Assembly: GCA_964624145.1 (NCBI GenBank)
Contig: CAZUXT010000005.1
Span: 1 to 64,000, forward strand
Source: WJMT01 sp964624145
GTDB lineage: Bacteria; Acidobacteriota; Aminicenantia; Aminicenantales; Aminicenantaceae
Length of the DNA: 64,000 nucleotides
Direction of reading: 5' to 3'
Under the pieces are notes generated by a model that was given only the letters and a program-made list of their open reading frames with translations, had not been told where the DNA came from and did not search any database. Shown in pieces: positions 32,931 to 42,087 of the stretch. The position numbers and the translations under genes are program-made. The stretch's first letter is position 1, and the number at the start of each line of letters is the position of its first letter.

Positions 32931-34457
32931 CTATCCGGAAGAATCAGGCTTATTTCCTTTTCCCTTTGGGCGGAGAAGAGGAAAAAGTATGACCTCTCTT
33001 ATGGAATGCCGGTTAGTGAAAATCATGACCAGCCGGTCTATCCCTATCCCATCGCCCCCCGTGGGGGGAAGACCGTATTCCAGGGCCCTGACATAATCAT
33101 GATCCACTACATGGGATTCCTCATCTCCTTTTTTTCTCTCTTCTGCCTGCTGTAAAAACCTCTCTTTCTGCTCCCTGGGGTCAGTCAGCTCACTGAAAGC
33201 ATTAGCGATCTCCATACCTGCTATGATCAGTTCGAACCGTTCTGCTTCATCCGGATTGTCTTTAGAAGCTTTTGCAAGAGGAGAAATCTCTTTCGGAGGA
33301 TTTATTACGAACGTCGGCTGGATCAGAGTTGGTTTCACATATTTATCAAAAATAACATCCAGAGCTTTCCCATAAGATTTCAACGTGTCTTCACCGCTCA
33401 ATTCAGAAGCAAATTTAATTATGCCTTCTTTATCTTGAAAACGGCTGGGTGCCAAACCGCTGCACTTCGATAAAGAATCCATAAATCTTATCCTCTTCCA
33501 GGGCTTTTTAAAGGAGATCTTATGTTCCCCATACGTGACTTCTTCTTTCCCGGTTAGCTCCAGACTCAACTGGCTTATTAAATCCTCAGTGATGTTCATC
33601 ATGTCATTGTAGTCACAGTAGGCTTCATAAAACTCCAGCATTGTGAACTCAGGATTGTGCTCGGATGATATCCCTTCATTTCTGAAATTTCTGTTGATCT
33701 CATAGACTTTTTCCATGCCTCCGACCACCAGTCTTTTCAAATACAGCTCCGGTGCGATTCTCAGGTACAGCTCGACGCCCAATGCATTATGAAAAGTTTC
33801 AAATGGTTTAGCCAGCGCACCCCCAGGGATAGGATGCATCATGGGAGTCTCGACCTCCACATATCCCTTTTTATTGAAAAAGTCCCTGATCTGGGCAATC
33901 ATATGGCTTCTTAACCGAAAAATCTCTGTCACTTCAGGATTGACTATCAAATCAAGATATCTCTTCCTGTAGCGAAGTTCGACATCACGCAGCCCGTGCC
34001 ATTTTTCCGGTAACGGGTAAAGACATTTTGCGAGAAAATCAAACGAATCCAGAAGTACGGTCAGTTCATTTGTTCTGGTCTTAAAGACAACTCCCTCTAC
34101 AGCAATCACGTCTCCAATATCCAGTAAGGAGAACAACTCGAATTTGTCTCCTCCGATCCGGTCCTTACGAATATAACCCTGCAGCTTTCCCTGGCTGTCT
34201 TTGATATGAAAAAACACGGCTCTCCCCATCTCTCTAATGGATGTGATCCTTCCAGCCACCTTGACTCTCTGTTTCTCTTTTTCTAAATCTTCAGCTCCAT
34301 AATCACAATACTTTGAGACCACTTCATGGATCGCATGGGTCACTTCGGCTTTATTGGGAAAAAGTTCTACTCCAGCTTGAGCCAGCTTCTTCATTTTTTC
34401 TTCCCTTATCTTTCTCTGTTCCACTTTTCCGAATGAATTCTCTGTTTTTTTACTCAT
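32931..34457 (-). CDS. lysS: Lysyl-tRNA synthetase, class II
   Basis: A 508-residue class II aminoacyl-tRNA synthetase. The N-terminal OB-fold anticodon-binding domain covers about 60-165 (VKVAGRITSIREMGRAVFF). Class II motif 2 lies in FRNEGISSEHNPEFTMLEFY (about 265) and motif 3 in GLPPTGGDGIGIDRLVMIF near the C-terminus. It charges tRNA-Lys. The gene overlaps nusB by 8 bp and is followed 23 bp later by the LolC/E gene, tying translation genes to the envelope block. Confidence 0.96.
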   Translation of the reverse strand: MSKKTENSFGKVEQRKIREEKMKKLAQAGVELFPNKAEVTHAIHEVVSKYCDYGAEDLEKEKQRVKVAGRITSIREMGRAVFFHIKDSQGKLQGYIRKDRIGGDKFELFSLLDIGDVIAVEGVVFKTRTNELTVLLDSFDFLAKCLYPLPEKWHGLRDVELRYRKRYLDLIVNPEVTEIFRLRSHMIAQIRDFFNKKGYVEVETPMMHPIPGGALAKPFETFHNALGVELYLRIAPELYLKRLVVGGMEKVYEINRNFRNEGISSEHNPEFTMLEFYEAYCDYNDMMNITEDLISQLSLELTGKEEVTYGEHKISFKKPWKRIRFMDSLSKCSGLAPSRFQDKEGIIKFASELSGEDTLKSYGKALDVIFDKYVKPTLIQPTFVINPPKEISPLAKASKDNPDEAERFELIIAGMEIANAFSELTDPREQKERFLQQAEERKKGDEESHVVDHDYVRALEYGLPPTGGDGIGIDRLVMIFTNRHSIREVILFPLLRPKGKGNKPDSSG

Positions 34458-34878
34458 TTGTATTCCCTCTAGTTTTTTTTTGAATCCTTGGATCTTTGCT
34501 CAGAGCATCCAAAAGACCGTTTATAAATCTTGCCGATTCATTACCTCCGAACTTTTTTGCCAGCTCCACCGCCTCATTAATAGCCACTGCCACAGGCATC
34601 CCTTCCTCAAACAGGAGTTCATAAACAGCCAGGCGCATTATGTTTCTGTCTATGCAAAGCATCCTGGAGAGACGCCAATTTTTGGAATATGACTGAATCA
34701 GAGAATCGATCTCATCTTTATTGGAAACGACTCCCTTAATCAGCTCTTGGACATACTCCGAATTTTGACCTTTTCGATCCTTCCAGAAATGGTCTAAGGA
34801 CCGTTCCTCCATAATGTCATTAAACTCAAGTTGAAATAGAATTTGGAGAGCCGTCTCTCTGGATTCTCTTCTTCCCAT
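34450..34878 (-). CDS. nusB: Transcription antitermination factor NusB
   Basis: A 142-residue all-helical NusB protein. Family marks are RRESRETALQILFQLEF at the N-terminus and LAVYELLFEEGMPVAVAINEAVELAKKFG with the C-terminal ARFINGLLDAL. It binds boxA RNA with NusE during rRNA antitermination. The ribH-nusB order, 22 bp apart, is widespread in bacteria. Confidence 0.95.
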   Translation of the reverse strand: MGRRESRETALQILFQLEFNDIMEERSLDHFWKDRKGQNSEYVQELIKGVVSNKDEIDSLIQSYSKNWRLSRMLCIDRNIMRLAVYELLFEEGMPVAVAINEAVELAKKFGGNESARFINGLLDALSKDPRIQKKTRGNTNE

Positions 34879-34900
34879 TCTTGACAGCCAACAAATCGAA

Positions 34901-35371
34901 TCAACTGAGATCTGCTTCTCTTATCAAGTTCAATGTTTCGACAAGAGCAAACGCTGAATCGTATCCTTTATTGCCCGCTTTTGTGCCGGCCCTTTCTATT
35001 CCCTGTTCAATGGTATCAACTGTGAGAACTCCAAAAGAAACAGGGATCCCTTTATCCATAGAAATCTGAGCCAAACCCTTTGTCACTTCTGCACTTAAGT
35101 ATTCGAAGTGCGGAGTATCTCCTCGGATCAGAGCGCCCAGGCAAAGGATTCCATCAACTCTTTTCGACTCTGCCAGCTTCTTGGTAATAACAGGTATCTC
35201 AAAAGAGCCGGGTACTTTGTAAACAGATATATCTTTTTTATCCGCTCCCAATTTTTCCAGTGCGTCCAAAGCGCCTTCCAGAAGTCTCTCTGAAATAAAC
35301 TGATTATAACGGCTCACTACTATTCCTATTTTAAGACCCTCGGCTTTTAGTTTTCCTTGAAATGTATCCAT
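34901..35371 (-). CDS. ribH: 6,7-dimethyl-8-ribityllumazine synthase
   Basis: A 156-residue lumazine synthase. Marks are IGIVVSRYNQFISERLLEGA, VPGSFEIPVITKKLA, and the substrate-binding LCLGALIRGDTPHFEYLSAEV, with the catalytic histidine near residue 88. It condenses 5-amino-6-ribitylaminouracil with dihydroxybutanone phosphate in riboflavin synthesis. No other rib gene or FMN riboswitch is visible nearby. Confidence 0.95.
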   Translation of the reverse strand: MDTFQGKLKAEGLKIGIVVSRYNQFISERLLEGALDALEKLGADKKDISVYKVPGSFEIPVITKKLAESKRVDGILCLGALIRGDTPHFEYLSAEVTKGLAQISMDKGIPVSFGVLTVDTIEQGIERAGTKAGNKGYDSAFALVETLNLIREADLS

Positions 35372-35383
35372 TTTATTCTCCCT

Positions 35384-36169
35384 TTACTTCCCTTGAAATT
35401 CAGGCTTTCTTTTTTCCAGAAAAGCGTTTGTTCCTTCCTTGCTGTCTTGAGTGGAACATGTCTCTCCGAAAAGTTCGGCCTCCAGAAGAAGCCCCTCGTC
35501 CAGGGGCCTGTCTAAGCCTTTGTTTATCGATTTTATACAGTATTCCACTGCCTTAGGTCCGCCTGTAATGATCTCCCTGGCTAATGCCTCGCAGGTAGGG
35601 ATCAATTCTTCCTGGGAAACAACTTTGTTCACCAGCCCTATTCGAAGGGCTTCCTGCGCATCGATTGTTTTCCCGGAAAGAATCATTTCCATGGCTACTC
35701 CTTTTCCAACCAACCTTGGAAGTCTTTGAGTGCCCCCGAATCCCGGAATAAGACCCAGTTTTACTTCCGGCTGTCCCATCTTTGCATTATCTGAAGCTAC
35801 CCTCATATGACAGGCCAAAGCCAGTTCTGTACCTCCTCCCAGGGCATATCCATTCACAGCCGCAATAACAGGCTTTTTGAAATTTTCAATCAGGCTCATT
35901 AATTTTTGACCCTCAAGTACATATTTTTTACCTGAAGAGCGGTCAAGCCCGGAAAGCTCTTTTATATCAGCTCCGGCTACAAATGCTTTTTCCCCGGAAC
36001 CCTTTAAGAGAACAGCTTTGACACTGCTGTCATCCTGAAAAGACGAAAAAGCCTTGTACAGTTCCTGGACGGTTTCCTGATTCAAAGCATTCAATTTATC
36101 AGGCCTGTTGATTATTATCCACCCAATATTTTCCTCTTTCCTGATTTCCAGATTTTTATATTCTCCCAC
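35384..36169 (-). CDS. Enoyl-CoA hydratase / crotonase
   Basis: A 261-residue crotonase-fold protein. The oxyanion-hole segments are AFVAGADIKELSG (about 65) and ALGGGTELALACHMRVA (about 106). The two catalytic glutamates are in GGGTELAL and GQPEVKLGLIPGFGGTQRL. It hydrates enoyl-CoA, typically crotonyl-CoA, in fatty-acid oxidation or butyrate-type fermentation. No acyl-CoA dehydrogenase or thiolase is nearby, so the pathway is not settled by context. It lies 12 bp upstream of ribH on the same strand. Confidence 0.88.
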   Translation of the reverse strand: MGEYKNLEIRKEENIGWIIINRPDKLNALNQETVQELYKAFSSFQDDSSVKAVLLKGSGEKAFVAGADIKELSGLDRSSGKKYVLEGQKLMSLIENFKKPVIAAVNGYALGGGTELALACHMRVASDNAKMGQPEVKLGLIPGFGGTQRLPRLVGKGVAMEMILSGKTIDAQEALRIGLVNKVVSQEELIPTCEALAREIITGGPKAVEYCIKSINKGLDRPLDEGLLLEAELFGETCSTQDSKEGTNAFLEKRKPEFQGK

Positions 36170-36231
36170 TTATTATCCTCCCTTTTTTTCCTTTTGTTTG
36201 CCTTTTATCTTTCACATTTATCCCTCTACCA

Positions 36232-37353
36232 TTATCCTATATTTTTTTGATAGATTCTATATTTCTTATAAATCCTTCCTCCTATGGACATCACAAAATT
36301 GTTAACAGCGTCATTGTCTTCAAGCTGCCAGGAGGTCTCAGCCCATTTATAACCTTTTTTGAGAGCATTTTTATAGATTCTTGAATAAAGAAGGTAGCTC
36401 AGTCCGGTCATCCTGTATTCCCTGAGAATCCCAAAAACCAAAACCCGGATTCCTTTTATCTTTTTCCTGTTCAAGAGATACTTTATAAATCCGAAGGGAA
36501 ATAACCGTCCGTTTACCTTTTTCAACACCTCATTGTAATTGGGAAGAGCAAATCCAAAACCAACCGGCTTTCCTCTTTCCTCTGCAAGTGCAATGATATC
36601 CGGGTCTGCGATCTGCTTCAGCTTTTTTGCCATATCTTCCATCTCTTTATCCGTCCACGGCACAAAGCCCCAATTGTTCTCCCAGCCTTGATTGTAAATG
36701 TTCTTTATCTTTTCAGCTTCTTCATCCACTTTTTTTAAATCAACGCTTCTCAATTTGATGTTTGTTTGACTTTCAATCTTTTTTACTATGGTCTCTAATT
36801 TCCTTTCTGCCTTCTCATTTTTTTCCATGAGAAAAGCATACAAGTCCCTGATCTTGCTCATCCCGTATGCTTCCATAAGTTTAAGATAATAGGGCGGATT
36901 ATAAGGCATCATGATCACAGGCGGAGAATCAAATCCTTCCAGCAAAAAAGCGCATTCATCATTCAAAGATGTGTTCACAGGGCCTCTTAAAACATTCATG
37001 CCCTTTTCCTTCCCCCATTCACACACCTTGTCCAGCAACGCCTTTGTGATATCCCCATCATTGTAACTTTCATAGAAACCAAAAAACACGACTTTTTCAT
37101 TATGGCGGGTATTATGATTTTCATCTAAAATGGCAGCGACTCTGCCTTTGATTTTATCTCCATCATAAGCGAGAAACAGATCCATGTCAGCATGCTCGAA
37201 AAAGGGATGCTTTTCCTTGTCGATTCTCTCCTTTATATCAGAAATCAGAGGAGGCACCCAATTGGGATCATCTTTATATATTTTCCAGGGAAAACGGATA
37301 AATGCGTTTCTTTCTTTTCTGGACTCAATCTTTTTGATCCGGATATCACTCAT
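36232..37353 (-). CDS. Large GNAT-like N-acetyltransferase-family protein, unknown substrate
   Basis: A 373-residue protein, long for a GNAT. The opening (RIKKIESRKERNAFIRFPWKIY, then DDPNWVPPL) and the central RGPVNTSLNDECAFLLEGFD are typical of a widespread uncharacterised family (YghO-like). The C-terminal half has an acetyltransferase-like pattern (RVLVFGILREYRMTGLSYLLYSRIY). The substrate is unknown. AGGAGGAATC supports the ATG. A TGAATANNNCAGG repeat lies 21 bp upstream in the gene's direction. The next gene (crotonase) starts 63 bp downstream. Confidence 0.7.
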   Translation of the reverse strand: MSDIRIKKIESRKERNAFIRFPWKIYKDDPNWVPPLISDIKERIDKEKHPFFEHADMDLFLAYDGDKIKGRVAAILDENHNTRHNEKVVFFGFYESYNDGDITKALLDKVCEWGKEKGMNVLRGPVNTSLNDECAFLLEGFDSPPVIMMPYNPPYYLKLMEAYGMSKIRDLYAFLMEKNEKAERKLETIVKKIESQTNIKLRSVDLKKVDEEAEKIKNIYNQGWENNWGFVPWTDKEMEDMAKKLKQIADPDIIALAEERGKPVGFGFALPNYNEVLKKVNGRLFPFGFIKYLLNRKKIKGIRVLVFGILREYRMTGLSYLLYSRIYKNALKKGYKWAETSWQLEDNDAVNNFVMSIGGRIYKKYRIYQKNIG

Positions 37354-37374
37354 CTATGATTCCTCCTCGTTTAA

Positions 37375-37434
37375 CCTGACCTATTCATAAAAAAAATGGC
37401 GACAATCATTTTTTTTTTTTTGAATAATCCATGT
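37375..37434 (-). repeat. Palindromic repeat upstream of the GNAT-like gene
   Basis: Inverted arms CCTGACCTATTCA (37375-37387) and TGAATAATCCATG (37421-37433) enclose an A/T-rich centre that includes the GGCGA..ATCATT block seen in the 12764 and 14184 repeats. On the minus strand the gene-proximal end reads TGAATAGGTCAGGTTAA, identical in the 13-bp motif to the copy at 12794. Confidence 0.75.
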
Positions 37435-37617
37435 TGATTTATCTTATCAAATAAAGAATCCTTTTGCACGAATATTTTCTCACACAAATCTGCCTGTTTT
37501 TAGAACAGTCCCTTCAATTTTTTTTCAGCAAAATAGTTTGAGGTAAGCCGTATTTTGTGTTAAAAAGATTACACAAAGCATCAAAAACAAATAACCTTTT
37601 TAAGAAAGGAATATAAA

Positions 37618-40044
37618 ATGAAATCTATTTTTCATTTTAAAGAATTACCCAAAGAAAAACTTTTCAAAGAAATCCATCCTGATTCGATTCCTTTTGAGAC
37701 CACAGATTCCTGTAAAAAAGGCAAGGAGATCATTGGTCAAACAAGAGCATTGAAAGCCATCCAAACAGGACTTGATATAAAAAGCCGTGGATACAACATT
37801 TTTATAACCGGAATGGTCGGAACAGGAAGAACCACCACTATCAAAAAATTCCTGGATGAAATCGAAAAAACCAAAGCAACTCCCGACGATGTGCTTTATG
37901 TGTATAATTTCAAATCTCCTGATGAACCCACTCTCATAATGCTCCCTGCTAGAAAAGGCAGGCTCCTCAGAGACAGCATGGAGAATATGATCAATGTGTT
38001 ACAAAGAGATATTCCAGAGTTCCTTAAGAGTAAATATTATACAGACAAAAGAAACAGCATTGTGGAGGGCCAGCAAAAGAAACAAAAAAAAGTCCTGCAG
38101 CAGTTTGAGGACGAAGTCTCTAAGGAAGGATTCACTGTCATCCAGGTACAAATAGGCACCTTTGTCAAACCTGACCTTATCCCTGTGATTGACAAAAAGC
38201 CCACTCCGTTCGACATGTTGGCCCAGTTAGTCAAGGAAAACAAATTTTCAGAACGGGAATTTAAGAAGCTCAAGAAAAAATACGAAGCTCTCACTGATAA
38301 ACTGGAAGGAATTTTTAATGAATTAAAAGATATCGAAGAACAAACCCATGAGATGTTAAAAAAATGGGATAAAAAATCTATCATTCCTCTCATAAAGGAA
38401 ATTGTCTCTAAAGTCAGGAATAACTTCCATTCAGAAAAAACAGACAAGTACCTGAACAATGTGGAAGCCGACCTCATCAAAAACATCGACCTCTTTAAAA
38501 GCCAAAAGGTGCAGCAGAGAGAAAGACTGCCCATTGACCCGTTTGCCAAATACAGAATCAATCTCATGGTAGATAACTCCGAATTAACGGGCGCTCCTAT
38601 CATTATGGAAAAAAATCCAAATTATGTGAACCTTTTCGGATCCATTGAATCCAGCATGAACCGCCTCGGTTTACTGGAAACCGACTTCACGAAAATAAAG
38701 GCAGGCTCTCTTTTGAAAGCAAACGGGGGCTACATAGTTATCAATGCCCTGGATGCTCTGCTGGAACCAGGAGTCTGGCCATCCTTAAAAAGAACCTTAA
38801 AATACCGGACCCTGGAAATACAAAACTATTCCTCCCTTTTCCTTTTCTCCACAAAAGGGCCCAAACCAGAGCCCATAGAAATCAATGTCAAAGTCATATT
38901 TATCGGAGAATCTTATATCTATGACGTCCTTTATTATCAGGATGTGGATTTTAAGAAAATATTCAAGATTAAAGCAGAATTTGATTCAGAAACTAAACTG
39001 TCCAGCTCAACCATAAAAGAGTATGCTGATTTTGCAAAAAAAATAATCGATGAAGACAAGCTAAAACCTATGGACAGATATGGAATGGCAGCCCTTATCG
39101 AAGAATGCGTCAGAATGGCAGGAAGAAAAGAAAAAGTATCCACCCAATTCCATCATGTGGCTGATATCATACGGGAGGCCAACTACTGGGCCAAAAAAAC
39201 CAGATCAAAGATCATCAGCCTAAAACATATTAAAAAGGCTGTGAAGGAACGATTTGAACGAGTCAGCCTTATAGAAGATAAAATCCAGGAAATGATTGAA
39301 GAAGGAACACTCATGATTGATACCACCGGATCAGTGGTGGGACAGGTCAACGGCCTTTCTGTTTACAGTCTGGGGCAGTTCTATTTTGGCAAACCCACGC
39401 GCATCACAGCCACTACATCCGTAGGACGGGCCGGAGTGATCAATATTGAACGGGAATCTGACCTCAGCGGGAGAACCCACAATAAAGGAGTCTTGATTCT
39501 CGGAGGTTACCTCAGAAACAAGTACGCCAAAAACAAGCCTTTCGCCCTTTATGCAAGCCTTGCGTTCGAACAGTCTTACTCCGGAGTAGACGGAGACAGT
39601 GCGTCTTCAACCGAAGTCTATGCCATCCTCTCAAGTCTCTCAGCCCTTCCTCTGAGACAGGACATTGCTGTAACCGGGTCTCTGAACCAAAAAGGTGAGA
39701 TCCAGCCCATCGGCGCTGTGAATGAGAAGATAGAAGGCTTCTTTGAAGTGTGCAAATCGAAAAAACTCACCGGTAAACAGGGAGTGATTATTCCGTATGA
39801 AAACATAAGAAACCTTCTTCTGAGAAGAGATGTGGTCAAATCTGTGGAACAAGGCAAATTCCATATCTATCCGGTAAGGACCATTGACGACGGCATAGAA
39901 ATACTGACCGGTATAAAAGCCGGAAAGCAGAAGAAAGACGGAAGTTTTGAAAAGGAAACGGTCAATTATCTTGTGGACAAGGAGCTGGAACGGCTGGCGG
40001 AAAGCTGGAAAAAATTTTCCGCCCCTGAGAAAAAAAGCAAATAA
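37618..40044 (+). CDS. Lon-like ATP-dependent protease (AAA_32 plus Lon proteolytic domain)
   Basis: An 808-residue protein of the non-canonical Lon group. Walker A is ITGMVGTGRTTTIKKFL (about residue 62). A coiled-coil insertion of about 100 residues occupies 190-290. The Lon-type peptidase domain is C-terminal, with the catalytic serine in VDGDSASSTEVYAIL (about 661) and the lysine in AVNEKIEGF (about 704). It degrades damaged or regulatory proteins; targets are unknown. AAAGGAA precedes the ATG. A weak hairpin plus U-run follows the stop. Confidence 0.9.
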   Translation: MKSIFHFKELPKEKLFKEIHPDSIPFETTDSCKKGKEIIGQTRALKAIQTGLDIKSRGYNIFITGMVGTGRTTTIKKFLDEIEKTKATPDDVLYVYNFKSPDEPTLIMLPARKGRLLRDSMENMINVLQRDIPEFLKSKYYTDKRNSIVEGQQKKQKKVLQQFEDEVSKEGFTVIQVQIGTFVKPDLIPVIDKKPTPFDMLAQLVKENKFSEREFKKLKKKYEALTDKLEGIFNELKDIEEQTHEMLKKWDKKSIIPLIKEIVSKVRNNFHSEKTDKYLNNVEADLIKNIDLFKSQKVQQRERLPIDPFAKYRINLMVDNSELTGAPIIMEKNPNYVNLFGSIESSMNRLGLLETDFTKIKAGSLLKANGGYIVINALDALLEPGVWPSLKRTLKYRTLEIQNYSSLFLFSTKGPKPEPIEINVKVIFIGESYIYDVLYYQDVDFKKIFKIKAEFDSETKLSSSTIKEYADFAKKIIDEDKLKPMDRYGMAALIEECVRMAGRKEKVSTQFHHVADIIREANYWAKKTRSKIISLKHIKKAVKERFERVSLIEDKIQEMIEEGTLMIDTTGSVVGQVNGLSVYSLGQFYFGKPTRITATTSVGRAGVINIERESDLSGRTHNKGVLILGGYLRNKYAKNKPFALYASLAFEQSYSGVDGDSASSTEVYAILSSLSALPLRQDIAVTGSLNQKGEIQPIGAVNEKIEGFFEVCKSKKLTGKQGVIIPYENIRNLLLRRDVVKSVEQGKFHIYPVRTIDDGIEILTGIKAGKQKKDGSFEKETVNYLVDKELERLAESWKKFSAPEKKSK

Positions 40045-40072
40045 TCATGAGAGAGGGAATGGATATGCAGGC

Positions 40073-40095
40073 AGCTTTTATGAATAAAGCTTTTT
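40073..40095 (+). terminator. Weak hairpin terminator between the Lon-like gene and rluB
   Basis: AGCTTT-TATGAAT-AAAGCT followed by TTTT lies between the two convergent genes and overlaps the end of rluB. A six-pair A/T-rich stem is marginal for termination. Confidence 0.4.
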
Positions 40096-40779
40096 GATTT
40101 CATCCGGCTTGAGATCCCTCCATTTCCCTTTTTCCAGGCTTCCTAATTTCAATCCGGCAAACTGGATCCTCATCAATTTCACCACATGATAGCCTACAGC
40201 CTGAAACATCCTTCTTATCTCCCTTTTGCGTCCTTCATGAATCTCAACTCTCAATAGGCTCGAACCAGAGTCTCTTTTGATGAGTTTGAGCTTATCCGGA
40301 GAGGTTTTCCGGTTATCCAGGTACACTCCTTCTGACAGTACCCTCAAGTCCCTGCCCTGTATCCGGCCTTTTATTCTGACCATATAGACTTTTCTTATAC
40401 CGTAACGGGGGTGTATAAGCCGGTGCGCGAGTTCCCCGTCGTTAGTAAAAAGAAGAAGTCCCTCGCTGTTAAAATCAAGCCTTCCCACAGGAAACAAGCG
40501 GACACCCAAGTCAGGGAGAAGTTCCTTTACGGTGGGCCTTCCAAGCGGATCATCCAGGGTTACAACATAACCTGGGGGTTTGTTGAGAGCCAAATAATGC
40601 TTTGACTCGGGCTTTATCTCAACACCATTGACCTCTACTTTATCCTCTCTGGTATTGATTTGAGAGCCCAGCCTGGTCACGATTTCTCCATTGATCCGGA
40701 CTCTCCCCTGTTCGATCAATAGGTCCGCCTTCCTCCTTGAGGTCACACCGGCTCTTGCCAAATATTTATTCAAACGCAC
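40078..40779 (-). CDS. rluB: 23S rRNA pseudouridine synthase, RluB/RsuA family
   Basis: A 233-residue enzyme with an N-terminal S4 RNA-binding domain (MRLNKYLARAGVTSRRKADL). In the catalytic domain the nucleophilic aspartate is in FPVGRLDFNSEGLLLFTNDGE (about residue 102). The HEGRKREIRRMFQAVGYHV motif is also present. It isomerises a uridine in 23S rRNA. RsuA or RluE specificity cannot be excluded by eye, but length and motif order fit RluB. Confidence 0.88.
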   Translation of the reverse strand: MRLNKYLARAGVTSRRKADLLIEQGRVRINGEIVTRLGSQINTREDKVEVNGVEIKPESKHYLALNKPPGYVVTLDDPLGRPTVKELLPDLGVRLFPVGRLDFNSEGLLLFTNDGELAHRLIHPRYGIRKVYMVRIKGRIQGRDLRVLSEGVYLDNRKTSPDKLKLIKRDSGSSLLRVEIHEGRKREIRRMFQAVGYHVVKLMRIQFAGLKLGSLEKGKWRDLKPDEIKKLYS

Positions 40780-40832
40780 ATTTATTCCCCGATGCGAAAA
40801 TGATGACCTTCATTAAGATAAAAGAATCTTCT

Positions 40833-41396
40833 TTAAAAATAAACGCTGAATCCGCCACTGAACGTAAAATCTTTGAAATTGAAATCCATCTCATCCAAAC
40901 TGAAATCAAGGTTCTGGTATTTCCCTTCCGCTAAAACGGAAAACTTTTTCCCCAGATGGATTTCAATGCCTGCTCCAACATTCAATTTTCTCACTGTATC
41001 TTTATCAATATCGGTTATGTCAGCCGTGTAATATCCATAACCCACTGTAAGATAAGGATGAATAATGACTATAGGGAAAAACCATTTGAAATTGAGCCCC
41101 AAATAATTATAATCCACCTCCCGTTCGTTCCATCCAAACAGGGCTACCTCTTCAAGGTCAAGGTTATGGGCTGCCTGAAAATAATTAACTTCTATTCCAA
41201 CCATGGCAATTTTTACTCCGAGTCTGAGTCCGTAAAGAAACGTGGTATCTGTGGTTAATTCAACATCCTCAAGAGTGGGCTTTGGCACGGAAATCCCAAG
41301 ATGGGGGCCAATATAAATTCCCGTCTGGGCGTTTATATCCGGAACAAAAACGGTTATTATGAGAACAACACAAAAAAACACGGCTGTCTTTTTCAT
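40833..41396 (-). CDS. Small outer-membrane beta-barrel protein
   Basis: A 187-residue protein with a signal peptide (MKKTAVFFCVVLIITVFVPD, cleavage after INAQ near 24). The mature part is glycine-rich with alternating hydrophobic strands (IGPHLGISVPKPTLED, YGLRLGVKIAMVGIEVNYF, YLTVGYGYYTADITDI) and ends in an aromatic residue (FSGGFSVYF). This is the pattern of OmpA/OmpX-like 8-strand barrels. The function is unknown. It lies 53 bp upstream of rluB. Confidence 0.8.
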   Translation of the reverse strand: MKKTAVFFCVVLIITVFVPDINAQTGIYIGPHLGISVPKPTLEDVELTTDTTFLYGLRLGVKIAMVGIEVNYFQAAHNLDLEEVALFGWNEREVDYNYLGLNFKWFFPIVIIHPYLTVGYGYYTADITDIDKDTVRKLNVGAGIEIHLGKKFSVLAEGKYQNLDFSLDEMDFNFKDFTFSGGFSVYF

Positions 41397-41474
41397 TTGC
41401 CTTTCCTTTTCATCGACTTATCCAATCCTTGTGGATATTTTACTCAAGTTCCAAACAAATAGCAATAATGGAAA

Positions 41475-41501
41475 GAAATTCAGATATGGCTGGTCGCTCC
41501 C
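41475..41501. repeat. Degenerate end of the 188-bp element (third copy of the terminus)
   Basis: 27 bp starting GAAATTCAGATATGGCTGG match the plus-strand end of the copy at 60599 at 24 of 27 positions. The following 160 bp do not match the element but contain several hairpins (for example CCTCG..CGAGG near 41573-41600). Confidence 0.6.
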
Positions 41502-41697
41502 GACTTTCATCAGGCAAGCTGGTTCTTCAGCCCGCTGATTTTTCCCAGCGAGTAAAATCAGCTTATTCCTCGGCTCGCTCCCCTCTGCGAGGAACCATGC
41601 CCGCTCGCCTCCGGATGACTTCAGAACCACCCAGCCTTCCTGAAGGTCTGATTACTGCATAATGTTATTTATCTAACAGGAATAGCATAATCCTTAT

Positions 41698-41885
41698 GAA
41701 ATTCAGGCGTGGACGTGGCGACATTGAAGATTTAGCCTTCGGAGTGCTGTGTTTGAGGGCACTCGGCAGAGCCGAGCTGGGAGCATGTCTGACCCACGGA
41801 CGGGGGGAGTTGCGCAGCAGCCGAGAACACAATGCGAAGAATGGCGTTAAAAATCTGAAGGGAGCACAGGCCATACCTGAATTTC
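41698..41885 (+). repeat. 188-bp MITE-like element, copy A
   Basis: An 188-bp unit with inverted ends (GAAATTCAGGCGTGG and, reversed, GAAATTCAGGTATGG). It is about 80% identical by eye to the reverse complement of 60599-60786, which has exactly the same length. An internal hairpin, CTCGGC-AGA-GCCGAG, has compensatory base-pair changes relative to copy B (TCCGGC-AGA-GCCGGA). ATCCT occurs on both flanks of each copy. It carries no credible gene. Confidence 0.85.
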
Positions 41886-41889
41886 ATCC

Positions 41890-41954
41890 TCCTTCACCGC
41901 GAATGCCCTGCAACAAAGCAGATGCTGTGAGATCGGCTCGCCCGGAGGGTAAAA
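41890..41954 (+). repeat. 65-bp GC-rich repeat, copy 1
   Basis: Matches 60864-60928 in the same orientation at 61 of 65 positions. It begins TCCTTCACCGCGAATGCCC and ends in AAAA. In both places an A/T-rich stretch of about 120 bp follows, then a TGAATAAC-YAGG end. Confidence 0.85.
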
Positions 41955-42074
41955 TATGAATGCATTAAATTTAAACCATTACATGAACTAACGGAATAAT
42001 CATGTTCTTAATAATGAAACAATGTTAAGAGAGTTGATCATGGTAAATGTATATGTAAATGCATACATATTTTA

Positions 42075-42086
42075 TGAATAACCAGG
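42075..42086 (+). repeat. TGAATAACCAGG end of the larger repeat, copy 1
   Basis: Twelve bases, one mismatch from 61051-61062, at the same distance (132 versus 134 bp) after the 65-bp repeat. It abuts the stop codon of the MacB-type permease gene. Confidence 0.65.
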
Positions 42087-42087
42087 A

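Noticed and set aside
41429..41959. Several short open frames (60-90 codons) in the repeat-filled gap
   Set aside because: They follow the repeat sequence on both strands. The same peptides appear from the copy near 60.6-60.9 kb, and none has a ribosome site, so they are by-products of the repeats.
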